From Brevipalpus yothersi (lineage: Eukaryota; Arthropoda; Arachnida; Trombidiformes; Tenuipalpidae), in contig QZCP01000245.1 of NCBI GenBank assembly GCA_003956705.1, positions 1 through 64,000 of the forward strand: DNA of 64,000 bases, given 5' to 3'. The notes below the pieces were generated by a model. It did not search any database and was not told the origin of the DNA. It saw only the letters and a program-made list of their open reading frames with translations. Shown here piece after piece: positions 1 to 12,691 of this stretch (its first letter is position 1; each line of letters opens with the position of its first letter). Made by a program: the position numbers and the translations under genes.

Positions 1-160
1 CTGACTTATCTTTTTTCTAGAATTTGAGTAATCATCCATCTCTAACATTTTGAGCTGCTGAGCTTGAATCCACCTCTAACAATGTTACGTATGTGCTATT
101 TATAATTTTTTCACTTCTCATCTTCCAAACAATATCAAAATAATACGAATCGGTTACTCT
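1..160 (+). pseudogene. 3' exon remnant of tandem-array copy 0
   Basis: A pyrimidine tract ending in AG at 19-20 is followed by sequence like the start of exon 2 of the intact copy at 1778-4251 (the conserved Ser-x-HPS stretch). The reading frame hits a stop within about ten codons. Bases near 120-165 resemble the 3' end of the intact copy near 4205-4260. This is the decayed tail of a further copy whose 5' part lies outside the window. Confidence 0.6.
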
Positions 161-1777
161 GAAAAGAGGATATAGCAAGCTGTCCAAAATAGAAATGATA
201 ATTTATACTCAGTAGCAGTGCTTGTATGCTTCCCATGAGTTGGCTAAGCTTTTTGGTATTTTAACTTTGAGTCTTGTAGAAAAATACGATGTGGGCTCAT
301 TTTCTCTGATACAACGAGCTATGGTATGCTATACCAAGTAACTGTTTACTTTCTGTGGACCAGGATTAGAAATCCTTCTACTCATTATCAAATCGAGGTG
401 ATTCTTGTCATAACAGTCATATTCCAAACAATGAGTTGTCAGAATGAAAGTGCGATCTGCTAATATAATTTTGGGTGAGAGTGATCAGTTCTTATGAAGT
501 TGAACGATAAATGAAATGGACTGAGTTGAAGAGGAAATCAGTTTTGGTTTGAATAATCATTAACTCTAAATATTAATTTCACTAACAAATCAGAGCTATT
601 CAATGCGTGCTTAGCATTTGGAAGATACTCCGTTTACAACGGAAATAGCAAAACACTCCTGCTTTTTACAACTGTCCTAATCAGTGTAAGAAACTAATTC
701 TTGAAAGAAGTGGCTCAAATCAATGAACACCGAAATCATTTATCAAAAAGTGGAACGCTATCAATCAAGATGATTGAGCGAATTCCATCGAGTTTAGGGG
801 CAAAAAAAGTTTCAGTTCCGCTCCTGGGTGATCAATTCTCTGTTGTGCTAGATATTCGTTTGAATTTTCACTCATATCACTTTTTATTTAGAGTTATTCA
901 GTGAATAAAGTCCATCTTTTTGGAAGCTTTATGCTGAAAAATCTCCTTATCATCGCTTTTAGAGGTCTTAGAAATTGTTTCATAATAACGAAGCCAAGAG
1001 CATGGTATAACAATGAGAAAATAAGTGAATTTTTCACATCCAGGGAATTTTATGCTCTCAGCAAGTGGAACGAATCTCATGGAAGGTGAAAGCTTAGCCA
1101 TTGGAAACAGGGAGCATGAAAGTTTCATGATAACACTTAACATTGAAGTTACCGAGGAACGGAAGGTTTATTTTTAGGATTTCAATTGAAGAAAAGCAAA
1201 GTCATGATAAGGATTGTGAATTTCTTGTAAATGGATCCAGCTCAACCCTTTGGAGCGTTTTCTATGTGAATTCCCTATTACTCCTCTTCTCTTTCTGACT
1301 CGAATTTGATGACACTCTAACATACGATTGATTTCACTTTTCTCATGGAACATTTATCCACGATCAACGAAAGTGAGTACTTGACACTATCCAAACATTC
1401 ATTCATGAGGTCCTTTTTGGCTACCTTTTCAAATGATTTTGTTATTTCATCAATCGATAAAAATCTTTTCCGAATCATTCCTCTTAATCTCTCCATCAAA
1501 CCAGATCTTATCAAAATGAAAAGTGATATAAGTACAAAACTTATTGCGTGAGAGCGGAAAATAAGCGAATCAGCGATGAGCTGAGAGGGAAGTTAAAGTG
1601 TTTGGATTAGTACAGTATTTCCATAGAGCTGAGAACAAATTTTGAGGGGGTCAACAAGATGTCCTGATAACATAAAGGATATACATGTGTATTGTTTTTC
1701 TCAATAGAGTTTTGACACCTTGACAAAGAGTTGAATCCTTTAAACATTGTTTGTCTATTATTATAAAAGTTCCAAAA
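161..1777 (+). other. Duplicated intergenic and promoter region of the tandem array
   Basis: No convincing coding sequence. Stretches at about 360-540, 905-950 and 1600-1735 resemble 4440-4600, 4915-4945 and 5200-5330, so the region is the spacer of a tandem duplication. The last 150 bases form the upstream block shared by the array copies, with a GTCAACAAGATG-like core near 1650. Confidence 0.6.
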
Positions 1778-4251
1778 ATGAATGCTTATGTGATGCTATT
1801 AGTTTCCTTTTCCATGTTTGTGGCAATCAGTGGAAATTGTGTCCCATCAATAGTGGAAAATACGAATTGTTCAGCACTAGGTTGTGGACAACTTGCTGTA
1901 AATATAATGAAATCAACCATTTATGTAGCTTGTGAATGCTATGGTCATTCTGATCGATGTGTATACGATGCTGGTGTTGCATCACGAAATGCCAGTATTA
2001 ATGCTCTGGGTAGACGACAAGGTGGAGGTGTTTGTGTGGATTGTAAGCATCATACAACCGGAAACAATTGTGACCAATGTGTGGATGGATATTTTCGACC
2101 CAAAGAAATGCCCAAAAATGCTACCAATCCATGTCATGAATGCCCATGTCGTGGAAGTGGAACCACTGGATTTTGTATTAAAGATGATAGTCAAGCACTG
2201 GAAGGTCTTGCTCCTGGAGATTGTATTTGTAAGCAAGGTTTTCAGGGTAAAAATTGTGAATCATGTGCCCCTGGATACATTCACTATCCTCGATGTGATC
2301 CATGCACCTGTAAAAACGAAGGTGTTACCAATCCCAATACTTGCGATGGTCCTTGTATTTGTAAGAGGAATGTGGAGGGGGTTGGGTGTTATCGATGTAA
2401 GCCAGGTTTTTACAATTTGGCTGCTGATAATCCAGATGGTTGTTCACCGTGTTTCTGTTTTGGTGCCACTTCTTCCTGTGAATCCAGTGATTGGGGCATT
2501 GAGATTGTGTCCTCTCCGATCACTTATCTACCTGGATGGCGTGTTTCCGATTTGAATGGTGAAAGAGTGATTGATCCTGAGCTTAAGGATGATCAGTTGG
2601 TGATCTTTGATGATGATGTGAGTGGAACGAAACCATATTATTGGCAGGCACCTCGAGAATATTTGGGTGAAAAATTGTATTCCTATGGTGGAAATTTGAG
2701 ATTTCTGATTAGTTTCACTATACCGGGAGGAGATGTTATGGGTTTCTATACAGAAGAACCGGATGTTATTGTTGAAGGTGGTACTAAGAATTTACGGATA
2801 GGTCATTATTGGAAAAAGTATGATCTTGATAATAACTTCAAAATGTTGATAACTCTTCCGTTGCGAGAACAAGAATGGTTCACATTGGACAGTGATGGCC
2901 AAAAAATTCGTCCAGCAACCAGAGAAGAATTTACACTGGTCATTCATGATCTCAAACGATTGCTCATTCTAGCCAAATCTCACGTCGATCAGGTTATAGG
3001 ATCACTTTACCAAGTTGAAATGGAAAAAGCATCAATTGATTCAAAAAGTTTGCAAAAACAAATCGGTGCTGAAGCATGTAATTGTCCGGAAGGCTATGCT
3101 GGACTATCTTGTGAACTATGTGCACCAGGCTATCGTCGTGTGGATAATGTTCTCGTTGGTAGCCAGTGTGTTAAGTGTGATTGTAACAATCATGCCGATT
3201 CAGGTGATCCGTACACAGGTGGATGTCTCAAGTCTCCAAGAGGCTGTCAGATGAATGACACGCTTATTAATTATCCAAACTCGATCCTGAAACAAGATCA
3301 ATACATGTCCATCACAGGTATCGACGAAAATTATTATGGAGCTCTTATCACTGAAACTGGAAATTTGACCATCGATTTCACCTCAATCCTTCACAAGAGA
3401 TGTGATGGGCTGTACAATTTCGGTGGTGCTAAGCTCAAGAACTCATTGGGTGTCATTTTCGAATTTTTGCCACTCTCCAAAGACTTTACAAACCGATATG
3501 ATAATATTATTCCTACATGTGATTCGAGAGAATGCCATCTTGAATACTATAGCGCTGAGGCATCACCTTTCTTCTTTATAGTGAATATATCAGCCAATAT
3601 GTTGGACTGTCCTGGAGAAGAGTTATCACCTAAAAAGCTGAACTTGCATACTGAAATGAAATATTTGCAACTTGATCATCTATTGAGGGGAGGCTTCCGC
3701 ATGCTGATTTTTGTGCCCACAGAAAAGAAAATCTCAGCAATACAATCTGATGGAGGAGAGTTGATAACTTTTGGGAATTTTGAGGTGAGTATTGATCAAA
3801 AAAGAATCAGATGAATTTCACTGACTTGCCTCTCTCCCAGGATCTCAGTAGCCATCCATCTGTGACAATTGGAACTGCTAAACTTACAGATATATCACAG
3901 GCTGACGAACCGAACTATGCAATTCCAATCAAAGCATCTGATCCAAAAGAGGTTAGTGTAGATCCCAGATCTACTAATCTACCAGTTGCATGCTTTTTCG
4001 GAGAAAAAACTTCTGGTGGAAAAGTTTATGAAGTCCTCATCGAATTTGAGACTGCCTTGAACAACACGATTCCATCTAACCCCACTTATTCCTTGGCGTG
4101 GACTGTTTCTATTAGTCTTGGAAATTCCTCAAATCATCTTTCAAAGTCCGCAGCAAGTGCGATTCAAGCCTCGGGTATCTCTCCAGCGATGATTTTTTCC
4201 CTCCTCGCCCTCCAAGCAATATCAAAATATTGTGATTCGGTTGCTCTCTGA
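1778..4251 (+). CDS. Secreted array protein with an inserted laminin-alpha segment (copy 1)
   Basis: Two exons, 1778-3784 and 3841-4251, with a 56-bp phase-0 GT-AG intron, give 805 aa. The ATG at 1778 opens a signal peptide (MNAYVMLLVSFSMF...) and matches the start of the paralogues. Residues to about 47 and from about 490 onward match those paralogues. Between them lies a cysteine-rich block of laminin type: about four laminin EGF-like modules, a laminin IV (L4) domain with typical GGNLRF and DFTL-like strands, then one more LE module that ends abruptly. Both chains stay in frame. The host family has no function I recognise; it is predicted extracellular, with a hydrophobic C-terminus here. 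Laminin LE and L4 domains are basement-membrane modules, so the product may bind matrix, but that is inference. Confidence 0.8.
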
Positions 4252-5370
4252 AGAAGGTTATGTGACTTGTTCAAAATAGATACGATGATTTGTACGCTGT
4301 AACAGCGCTTGATGTGCTTCCTATGAAATGGCCAAGCTTTGCAATACCTAGACTTTGTGTTTTTAAAAAATACGATGTTTAATCATTTATCCGATCACGA
4401 TGAGCTCTATTGGACACATTCATAGCATGCTATCAAGTATTCTCTATAATCCAGAACGACCATTCTTTCACTCATCATCAAATTGAGGTAATTCTCGTCA
4501 TAACAGTCAAATTGCAATCGATAAATCATCAGAATGATAATGGAATCTGTTAATATAATTTTGGGTGAGAGGGGTCAGTCCTCATGAAGTAAGACTTTAG
4601 ATGGATTGATTCGAAGAGGAAATCGGTTCTGGTGAGTAGAATGGTCAAATATGAGAATTAATTTGAGTTCCACAAAGAAACCAGAAACTTTAATGATCCT
4701 TCCCTCTCTTTCTATCCCGCTCTCCGTAATGGTTCATGATATTCAGTGAGGTTTAGCCGTCTCAACCCGATTTGCTTTATGTAGATGATAATCGATCGAG
4801 TTTATGTGAGAATAAAGTTAGAGTTAGAGTTCCGCTTTCGGATGACAGATTCTGGTAGACATTTATCTAGATTCTAGATTCTGAGTCATATCATCCTTCA
4901 TTATGAGTTAATACACAAAATCAATCTTTTTGGAAGCTTCTTGCTAACCAAACCTTTTTATCATCACCTGTGGACATTTTAGGTCTTGGAAGAAGTTTCA
5001 TGAGAGTAAAGCCCAGAGCATTATGCAAAGATGAGAAAATAAGTCAGTTCCCTCAAATTCTAGACTGTTTCATGATTTTATTCATTCATTTTCTCTCAAT
5101 TGCTCTACTTCATCCCATCAAACGAAAATCGCAATAAATAAGAAACTTATAACATGACAGAGGAAACTGAATGAATCAGCGACAAGAGGAAAGTGAATTT
5201 AAGTTAATATTTCCACAGTTTTGAGAACAATTGCTGACAATTGTGAGAGTCGACATAATGCCCTAACATAAAGTAGAATGTCCAATTGTTTGCTCACTCG
5301 AGTATTATTGATACCTAAATAGAGAGTTGAATACATTTTCTCACGTTTATCTATGATAAAAGTTTCAAAA
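4252..5370. other. Tandem-array spacer
   Basis: No coding sequence seen. It contains the copy of the spacer found at 161-1777 and the upstream block before the next array member (about 5200-5330). Confidence 0.5.
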
Positions 5371-6465
5371 ATGAATTTGTATTATGTGATGCTATTAGTT
5401 TTCTTTTCCATGTTTGCGGCAATCAGCGGAAATTGGGTCTCATCAATAGTGGAAAATACGAATTGTTCAACACTAGGTTGTGGAGAACTTGCTGTAAATA
5501 TAATAAAATCAACCAGAATCAACGAGCAACAAAAACGAAAAATGACCATAACAAGTGGCCACAGCCACTACTATGTAGCTCTCATCAGTGAAAGTGGGGA
5601 TATGACTATAGATCATAGTCCAATTATCCCTGGTAATTGGGAAAGTGTCGGCAATTTTGATGGTTCTACACCTTCTAACTCAATAGGTGTGATTTCCAAA
5701 TCTTCACCATTCATCGGATACATATATGTATATTACCGATTGATATCATCTTAAAGTCATTGTAACCTGAAAGTGTGTGAGCTTGTTTCTTCTAGTGAGG
5801 TATTGATTCTCTACTTTGAAGTGATAATAGAGAGCAATTCATTGGCTTATGAAGATGGAGAGTCATCACTCAACCTGCTTGCTGGAATTTAAGCCAAAGA
5901 TGTTCCGCTCTTGTTAACTAGAGGTTTCAGCATGTTGATTTTCGTGCCACCAGAAGTTAAATATACAAAAATTGCATCTGATGGAGAAAAGTTGACAACG
6001 TTGGGAAGTATTGAAGTGAGTATAAATGAACGAAGAATCAAATGAACTTCACTGACTTACCTCACTCCCAGAATTTCAGTAGCCATCCACCTTAAACGAT
6101 TAGAGCAACAGAGCTCAAGCACCTACCTGACAAAAAATTCGATATTTCGATGAGAGCATCTGATCTATTTTGATCTGAAAGAGATTGAAGCAGATCTGAA
6201 ATCTACTATTTTACCAATTTGTTGTTTTTTCGGAGAGTCTAGTAAAGTTTATGAACTCTCTAGCTGATTGGAACAGGCAACATCTTCGCAAAATTTATTC
6301 TGTTAACCTGACTTGGTCTATTTTAATTAGTTTCGAAATTAATTCACCTATTCGATCAAAGTCTACAGCCAGTACAATTCCAGTTTTGAAAACATTTGGA
6401 TTATTAGTCTCTGCACTGTGTTTTGAATACTTCATCAAGAAACTACAATTCAAAGCTTTTATGTG
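5371..6465 (+). pseudogene. Decayed array copy 2 (lacks the laminin insert)
   Basis: The ATG at 5371 starts a signal peptide almost identical to that of copy 1, and the reading frame is open to 5754. It then breaks. Later blocks remain recognisable: a MLIFVPP-type strand near 5935, the end of exon 1 near 6012, a retained 56-bp-type intron (about 6016-6071) and exon 2 remnants with stops from 6072 to about 6350. At the point where copy 1 turns into laminin sequence, this copy runs straight on, so it preserves the un-inserted arrangement. A truncated secreted product of about 127 aa could still be made. Confidence 0.75.
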
Positions 6466-7833
6466 AGTTAGTTCAGGTCACCTCTTCGGGAAAGTGTAAA
6501 TAAAGAGAAAATAATTTGTCATCAAAGCTTTCGATGTGTTCTTTCGAAAGTGATGCCAAATTTTTCAAATTATTCGTTATAATGGTGTTGAGTAGGTTAA
6601 TTAGCTCGAATCGATTAGATCAATTAACTGATTAGCTTAGCTTAATTAGCTTTTGGAATCAGCTGATAATGGATCAATTTCTGAACTCTATCTCATTAAT
6701 TATGAAAATTTTTAGTCACAAATCTAGAAATTCCTATGTTATGCAACAAAAAAAAGTCCAATATTTGGCGTGATGACTAGTTCGATGATTAAAATTACCT
6801 CTGAAGAGCCTTTAATGCAGTGTGAAATGTTCAAATTGATCCCTGAGAGATGAAGATTCAAATTTGTAAAATTCAGAAAATCAAATTTCAGTCATAATAG
6901 CCTTCGTGGATAGGTTCAAGCTTCCCGTCTGAAGAAAGGGATTTTCATTCTAGCAACTGAATACCACAATTATTGATTTAGATTCACATTACGCACTATC
7001 ATGACCATTATAGATAAGAAAAATTTAGGAACCATTTTCTGGAAGTTTTTTATGAATGCGAGCTCTCCAATTCCCTTCTGGAGAATCGTTGCTCTTTAAT
7101 GAAGCTTTTGGGAATTTCACAGAGATTTTTTCAACAATGATCTTGAAGATATTGTCCATTAAGCGCCCAATTTTATCTTCAATCACAAACACAGCAACAA
7201 GTTAACCAAATATCATGTAGAACGGGCAATTCTCGATACAAAATTGGATTGAGTCAATGTTTCAATGCTATGAGAAAACTTGACAAGAAAGTTACCGAGT
7301 GATAGAATGAGATCTTCCCGTGGCTTGCTTATGAGGCTATCAGGAAAGAGGATTGGCTTTTATGAGTGAACATTAATTCGATTTCCGCTCTCACTTCCTA
7401 GTATAAGAGCATTATTACTAATGATTACTTTACCTTGATGAATATCGACGCATGTAAATTAGTTATCTTCGATTGGAAAGTTGAATACTCAATCAATCAG
7501 AACCTTAAGTTGATAAATGTATTGTCAATCAGTGATGTCTCTGATATAGCTGTTTCATTTTCAATCACTTTATCATGAGTCTAATCAAAATCATAATCTA
7601 AAGTAACAAGAATTTTTTTTTCGCGCAAAAGTACGAATCAAGCGAATTATCGACGAGCTTTCAGAGGGAAGCTAAAGTATGTGAAGAAATTTTTCCACCG
7701 AAACAAAAGCAAATTTTTGGGGGTCAACAAGATGCTGGACCATCATCGAGAATGTGTAATTGCTTTTCTCACGTGTATTTAAATTTCCTCAAAGGTTGAT
7801 TGTATGTTTTGTTTGCTAGAGTAGTTCTCTAAA
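6466..7833. other. Intergenic region before array copy 3
   Basis: No open reading frame or RNA gene recognised. The last 150 bases (about 7670-7800) resemble the upstream blocks at 1600-1735 and 5200-5330. Confidence 0.5.
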
Positions 7834-9114
7834 ATGAATTTGTATTGTGTAGTGTCCTTAGTTTTTTCTTTTTTGGTTGTGCCAATTGATGGAAATTGTG
7901 AATTTGGTGTCGTGAAAAATCCTGGATGTCGAAAAAAGGAATGTGAAAATATTGACATTAATATGATTTATTCAAATCCATGCAAAAAACAGCAATTAGT
8001 ATCCATTGTGAGTACTAACGATCATGAATTTGGTGCTCTAATCACGGAGCATGTGGAAATGACAATGAACTATTCCTCGATCATCAATCTAAATTCTTCC
8101 GATCAATGTGATAAATTATACAAGTTTGGTGATAATAACCGTCGTAAGTCTAGGAAAGCAATTGGCATTCGATTTTATTTCCTTCCATTGTTCTTTTATG
8201 CCACTTGGAGCTCAGTATATGAGTGTCGATCTGATATGTGTGCTGTTCGCTTGAAAAGTGAACGTTCTTATCCACCTGGGATCTGGCTGGACCTGGAAGT
8301 TTCTTTTGGAACAGTGACTAATTTATCGTCTTGTCAGGATGGAAATTTATTTCCAACAACACTAAGGATGCACTTCAGTATTGAAGGCAAAAACGAAATT
8401 ATTATGTGCAAGGATGATTACCGTTACCTTACGGAAATAATGATGTCAGTTTTCGTGCCTTCAGCAGAGAATTTTTCTTTGATTCCATTTGGTGAAGAGA
8501 GATCAATAATTTTTGGCAACATTGAGGTGTGTATAAATGAATCAGGAATCACATAATTTTTAATTGACCAATATTTGATCTAGGATCCCAGTGGGCATCC
8601 ATCTATGATGATTGAACCAGGGGCGGATTTCGTCTGGGAAAAAGACGAGTATAGAATGACAACGGAAGAAATTAACGTGAGAACTAAAAATTTACCTATC
8701 GATTGTTTCTTCAAAGCTCGAGAAAAATATAAAGCATATCATATTGCTGGTCAGCTTCGCCCTAGGCTTCCTGAGGTTGAGCTTGAGGCTGAGATAAAGT
8801 TAAAATCTCCCCTAACTTGGTCTGTGTCGATTAATCTCGGTAATTCTCCAAATTCCGACTCAACAACCGAGGACTTTACAACTCAATTCCTGGACAATTC
8901 TTCACATTCCCTCAAATTTAATCTCTCTTCTCTCATGTCAACAGCCACAAGTAAAGATATCCAATTTTTACTAATCCTAGGAGTTTTAATTCTTGGACTG
9001 AACATTCTTGGATTGTATTTTCACTTCAAGAGGAGAGTTGAAAAGACTAAAAACACCGAACCAAAATTCAGTGTTATTATGATCCGTTCAGATGAGGCTG
9101 AGACACAGAGATAG
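7834..9114 (+). CDS. Array copy 3: uncharacterised type I membrane protein
   Basis: Exons 7834-8526 and 8584-9114 with a 57-bp phase-0 intron at the same site as copy 1 give 407 aa. The ATG at 7834 begins a signal peptide (VVSLVFSFLVVPIDG). The ectodomain has several paired cysteines and many N-x-S/T sites. A hydrophobic segment near residues 350-375 (ILGVLILGLNILGLYF) followed by basic residues indicates a single membrane span with a cytoplasmic tail of about 30 residues. It has no laminin insert and probably represents the ancestral form. I do not recognise the family. Confidence 0.8.
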
Positions 9115-9886
9115 TGATTGATATGTCATCGAAATACTCTATCTGTTTGATTGATAGTGATAATTGTTCAAGGATTTCAATTTTGCTTAGTCGAATTGGA
9201 TTCCTATTGTAAAACTCAGATTCCATAAGATGATCAAGGGGTTTGTGGAGAAATATTAGGTCTTTTGAAGAGAGATGGTGAATTTTCCTATTTTTTTCGA
9301 TTTGTGATGAGCATGCAATGGCAAAAACTTTCCTCACCTTTGATATGATAACTATTTAGACTATGCACAGATAATCTCTCATGATCTTTTTTACGATAAA
9401 TCAACATTTAGTTAGCTCGGATGCTTTGGAAACGGTGAAAATAAAGAAAAACCATTTTCTTCTCTATGGAAAGATATTAATTTTGCGAGAAAAACAATTC
9501 TGCTCTATCCATTTCTGAAATATATTAAATAAATTGATGCTCTCAAAGCGAAAATTTGAAACTCTAACATCTATCTGTCTCTCTCATACTCTTGCATCCT
9601 CTGAGCACATTTTTGGAACGCTTCTAAATTTGGTAAATCCCGTCTCATCACACTTCCCTAATGATTTATGGATGTTGCTGATGATGTTGATACATGTAGT
9701 AATTAACCGTTGTGTTCTTGTATCAAGAATAAAATTAGTGAATAATATCATCGATGAGCTTTCAGTGATTCATCATAGATCATTGAGAATGTACATGTGT
9801 GTAATGATCGTTTTTCACGCGTTTATTTGAATATTGATATCTGAACGCAGGAATAGATGTTTTATTTGACGCAAAAATAATAGAGA
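9115..9886. other. Array spacer
   Basis: No gene seen. A polyadenylation-like AATAAA occurs in the AT-rich part, and the end (about 9760-9835) resembles the upstream block of the other copies. Confidence 0.4.
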
Positions 9887-10617
9887 CTGAATTTTTTTCG
9901 TGAATTGATGCTTATTTTTTCTTTCTCTGTGGTATCGATTGATGGCAATTGTGAACGTAGTGTAGTGAAGAATCTTGCGTTCCCAACAAAGAGAAATGAA
10001 TATCGGGATGTGAACATGATTCCTTCCACTTCCTTCAAGCATCAGCAACAACTCATGTCAATTGTGAGTTCTCATCACTCTGAGTTCGGTGCTATTCTCA
10101 CGGACTATTTGAACGTTACCATGGAATCTACCAATATCCAATCGGAGAGATATCTATGATAAAGCAGATAGTAATGGGTTCCACGAAATTGGAGGTAGGA
10201 AGCGCTGGAAGTACACAGGGCTTCACTATGGATACCTCTCAGCCCACTCTGAACTCTATTGGAGTTCTCCAAGACATGAGTGTCAATCTGGAGAGTGTAA
10301 GTTCCACTCCGAAGGCATCCATGCACCATATCCTCCTACTTGGGGTCACTCATGGAATGATAATCATGAGGTTTGGTAAAATTTCCAATGGCTATCTCTC
10401 ATTACGTGAGAAGAATAAAAATTTTGAAATCCAATATAAGAAAGCTTTCAGGTACTATGAAGGTGTAATAAAACTCACTATTAATCAGGAGAAAGGCCAT
10501 TATTATTACCGTTGTCTACATCACAAAATTGGAATTGAAAATTGGAAAAGAGTGAAATTTTTCGGATCGAGTTCTTCAACCTACTTTAACTTTGATAATC
10601 CCTTGTCTTCATCTTGA
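9887..10617 (+). pseudogene. Decayed array copy 4
   Basis: The expected start codon position (9887) reads CTG. The following sequence still gives the family signal peptide end and the IDGNCE motif near 9938. The frame continues to about 10159. The homologous frame then shifts, so that residues matching the copy 3 segment around WSSVYECRSDMC appear in a different frame near 10235-10300. Further stops follow. The loss of the start, the frameshift and the stops indicate a pseudogene. Confidence 0.7.
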
Positions 10618-11197
10618 AGGAGAGCAGATATATTCTCGATTGAACTGGATGACATGGTTAAGCTTCTATCAAACATTTCAATCTACAAATTTCAGTAAAC
10701 CAACCTAAATATCAGCTTGACAACTGCACTGTACTAAGAGTTTGCAAGAGACAAAGTTGAATGAATGAATTTGACACCTTCTTTGGGCTAATTATGTGAC
10801 TTCACTAAATTCATAATGACCAATTCCAGATACAATCTACCCAGAAGTTTGCATCTATGAACCTGGTCATGTTGATCTTTTCATCCGGAAGTGGTTCCCA
10901 TTCTGAGGCAATTCAAGTGTCTTATGACATTTCCACCATACTGTCCAGTCATGCAGTATGACTATTCTAGAGATAAAATATCATGTGAGCAACAAGATGA
11001 ATAATCAAGATGGACCAACAATCCGTCTATTTTTTGTTCGTTTTTATTCGATCGAGTATATTCGCTTATGATCAGGTTAAAAGCGTATTTGAACATTAGA
11101 TTGTTCTCATTCTTGCACTCATTTTTATTTTAGCAAAAGATTTACAACCATAACGGAAAGATAGATTTTGTATTGATCGTATCACAAAAAAAATGTT
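10618..11197. other. Intergenic
   Basis: No coding or RNA feature recognised. The right part holds the 3' flank of the minus-strand gene ending at 11198. Confidence 0.4.
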
Positions 11198-12691
11198 CTA
11201 AGATAGTCGGATCCATATTTTGATAGCATAATTCAGAGGTCGTGTTTCGTTAAGAGTATATTCTTTGTCATCATCATCAAAATGTAATAGACCTGTATCA
11301 ACATCTCTTGTGATAAAAAATCGATTCAAAGGATCACCTAAAGGCTTGGAGACATTGGTGTCAATGACAAAATGTAAGTTTGGGCTTACGTTAATAAATC
11401 GCAGTCCCCAATTGATGGAATGCTTGTGATGTACTATTGCATCAGTCTGAGATTTACCGAATAACTCAGAATTTCCACCTTCTGCTCTGAAAAAATGGCC
11501 ACTATAATTCGATGTGATCTCTTGCCATTTTGCCCATGGCCATATCATCTGGGGAGGTTTTTGAAAAGGAAGTTGTGTATATATGAAACCGATTGGAATC
11601 ATATCATGGATCATATTTTCCATCACAGAATCCATTCTGGGAAGATTGGAAGCCCTTGATTGGAGAGATTCCAAGCTCTTCTGTACCTCTTGCAAATTCC
11701 TTGATATTCTGAGGTTTTCATCTTGTAATTCTTTTCTCACTGATTCTATCATGTCCATCATCTCTTGCTTTTGTTCAACAAGTTTCATGATTTTTTGTTC
11801 AATCATTCCTTGGTGATAAGCATCAATCAAAGGTACAACTTTACGTGCTCTTTCACTGATATTCCCAAAAAGTGGTCCAATCGAAGAGACTATTCTTTGC
11901 TTCAGCTCATTCAAGTATACATCAATTGAATTCTCCTGGTCAAGGGACTCATCCTCTGGAGAACTCCCTGGCTCCCTTGATTCCACTGTCTCAACTTTGA
12001 AGAAATTAATTCAAAGTTAAATGGTCAATCCCATCACTCTTTCACTTTGAACATTTACCTTCACCAGAGTGGATAGAAATAGGATTCATGGTTATCGTTT
12101 CCATTATATCGACTCTTGTTGGATAGTTCTCGATATCAACAACCGATCGCGCAAGAAGCATATCTTGAGAATGATTCAAAGTAAAAAAATATTGCATTGA
12201 TTACACATGAAATTGTATTCTGGAATCTTAATCGAAACTCTTAGCATTGATTCAAAAATGGCCTTATATCTCTACATCTAATCTCATATCTAGATTTCGA
12301 ATGATATCACTATTTGAAGAGTGTTTGTTGCCTACTTTTTGGCCTAAATGAAAAGTGTGCAAATTGTTCCAAGACTAAACGAAAATCTTGAGAGAATATT
12401 CACCTATCAAGTGTACTTACTACTTTCCGTTGGTTCGCAAAACACACATGGTAACAATTCAATCAGCACAAGATGACTCAAGGTGATCAAGAAAATAACT
12501 GAAGATGATATTCCTCGTTTAGGATGTAACTTCACACCTAGAAACTTTGAGGAGACCATCTCGAGATTAGAGACAAGATTTTCTGCTGTCAACCTCATCT
12601 TGAAATCTTGACGAAGAAAATATGTACAATGACTAGAAAAAACTAGACATTTTCCAAATTTTTCATCGAAAGGAGGAATAATTTCAGTCAT
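11198..12691 (-). CDS. Type II membrane protein with tail-collar-like domain, copy A
   Basis: Three exons on the minus strand (12421-12691, 12059-12163, 11198-11994), both introns phase 1, give 390 aa. Residues 1-61 are cytoplasmic and residues 62-85 form a membrane span. A predicted coiled coil follows (MKLVEQKQEMMDMIESVRKE region). The C-terminal domain begins with IPIGFIYTQLPFQ and contains WPWAKW, the YSGHFFRAEGG block and a following Q-x-DAI. This pattern resembles the collar/receptor-tip domain of phage tail fibres and related eukaryotic proteins. The coiled coil suggests trimerisation at the cell surface. Ligand and role are unknown. Confidence 0.75.

Noticed and set aside
7834..9114. 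Laminin relationship of array copy 3
   Set aside because: No LE or L4 module occurs in this copy. The laminin part is confined to copy 1, so the family itself is not a laminin family.
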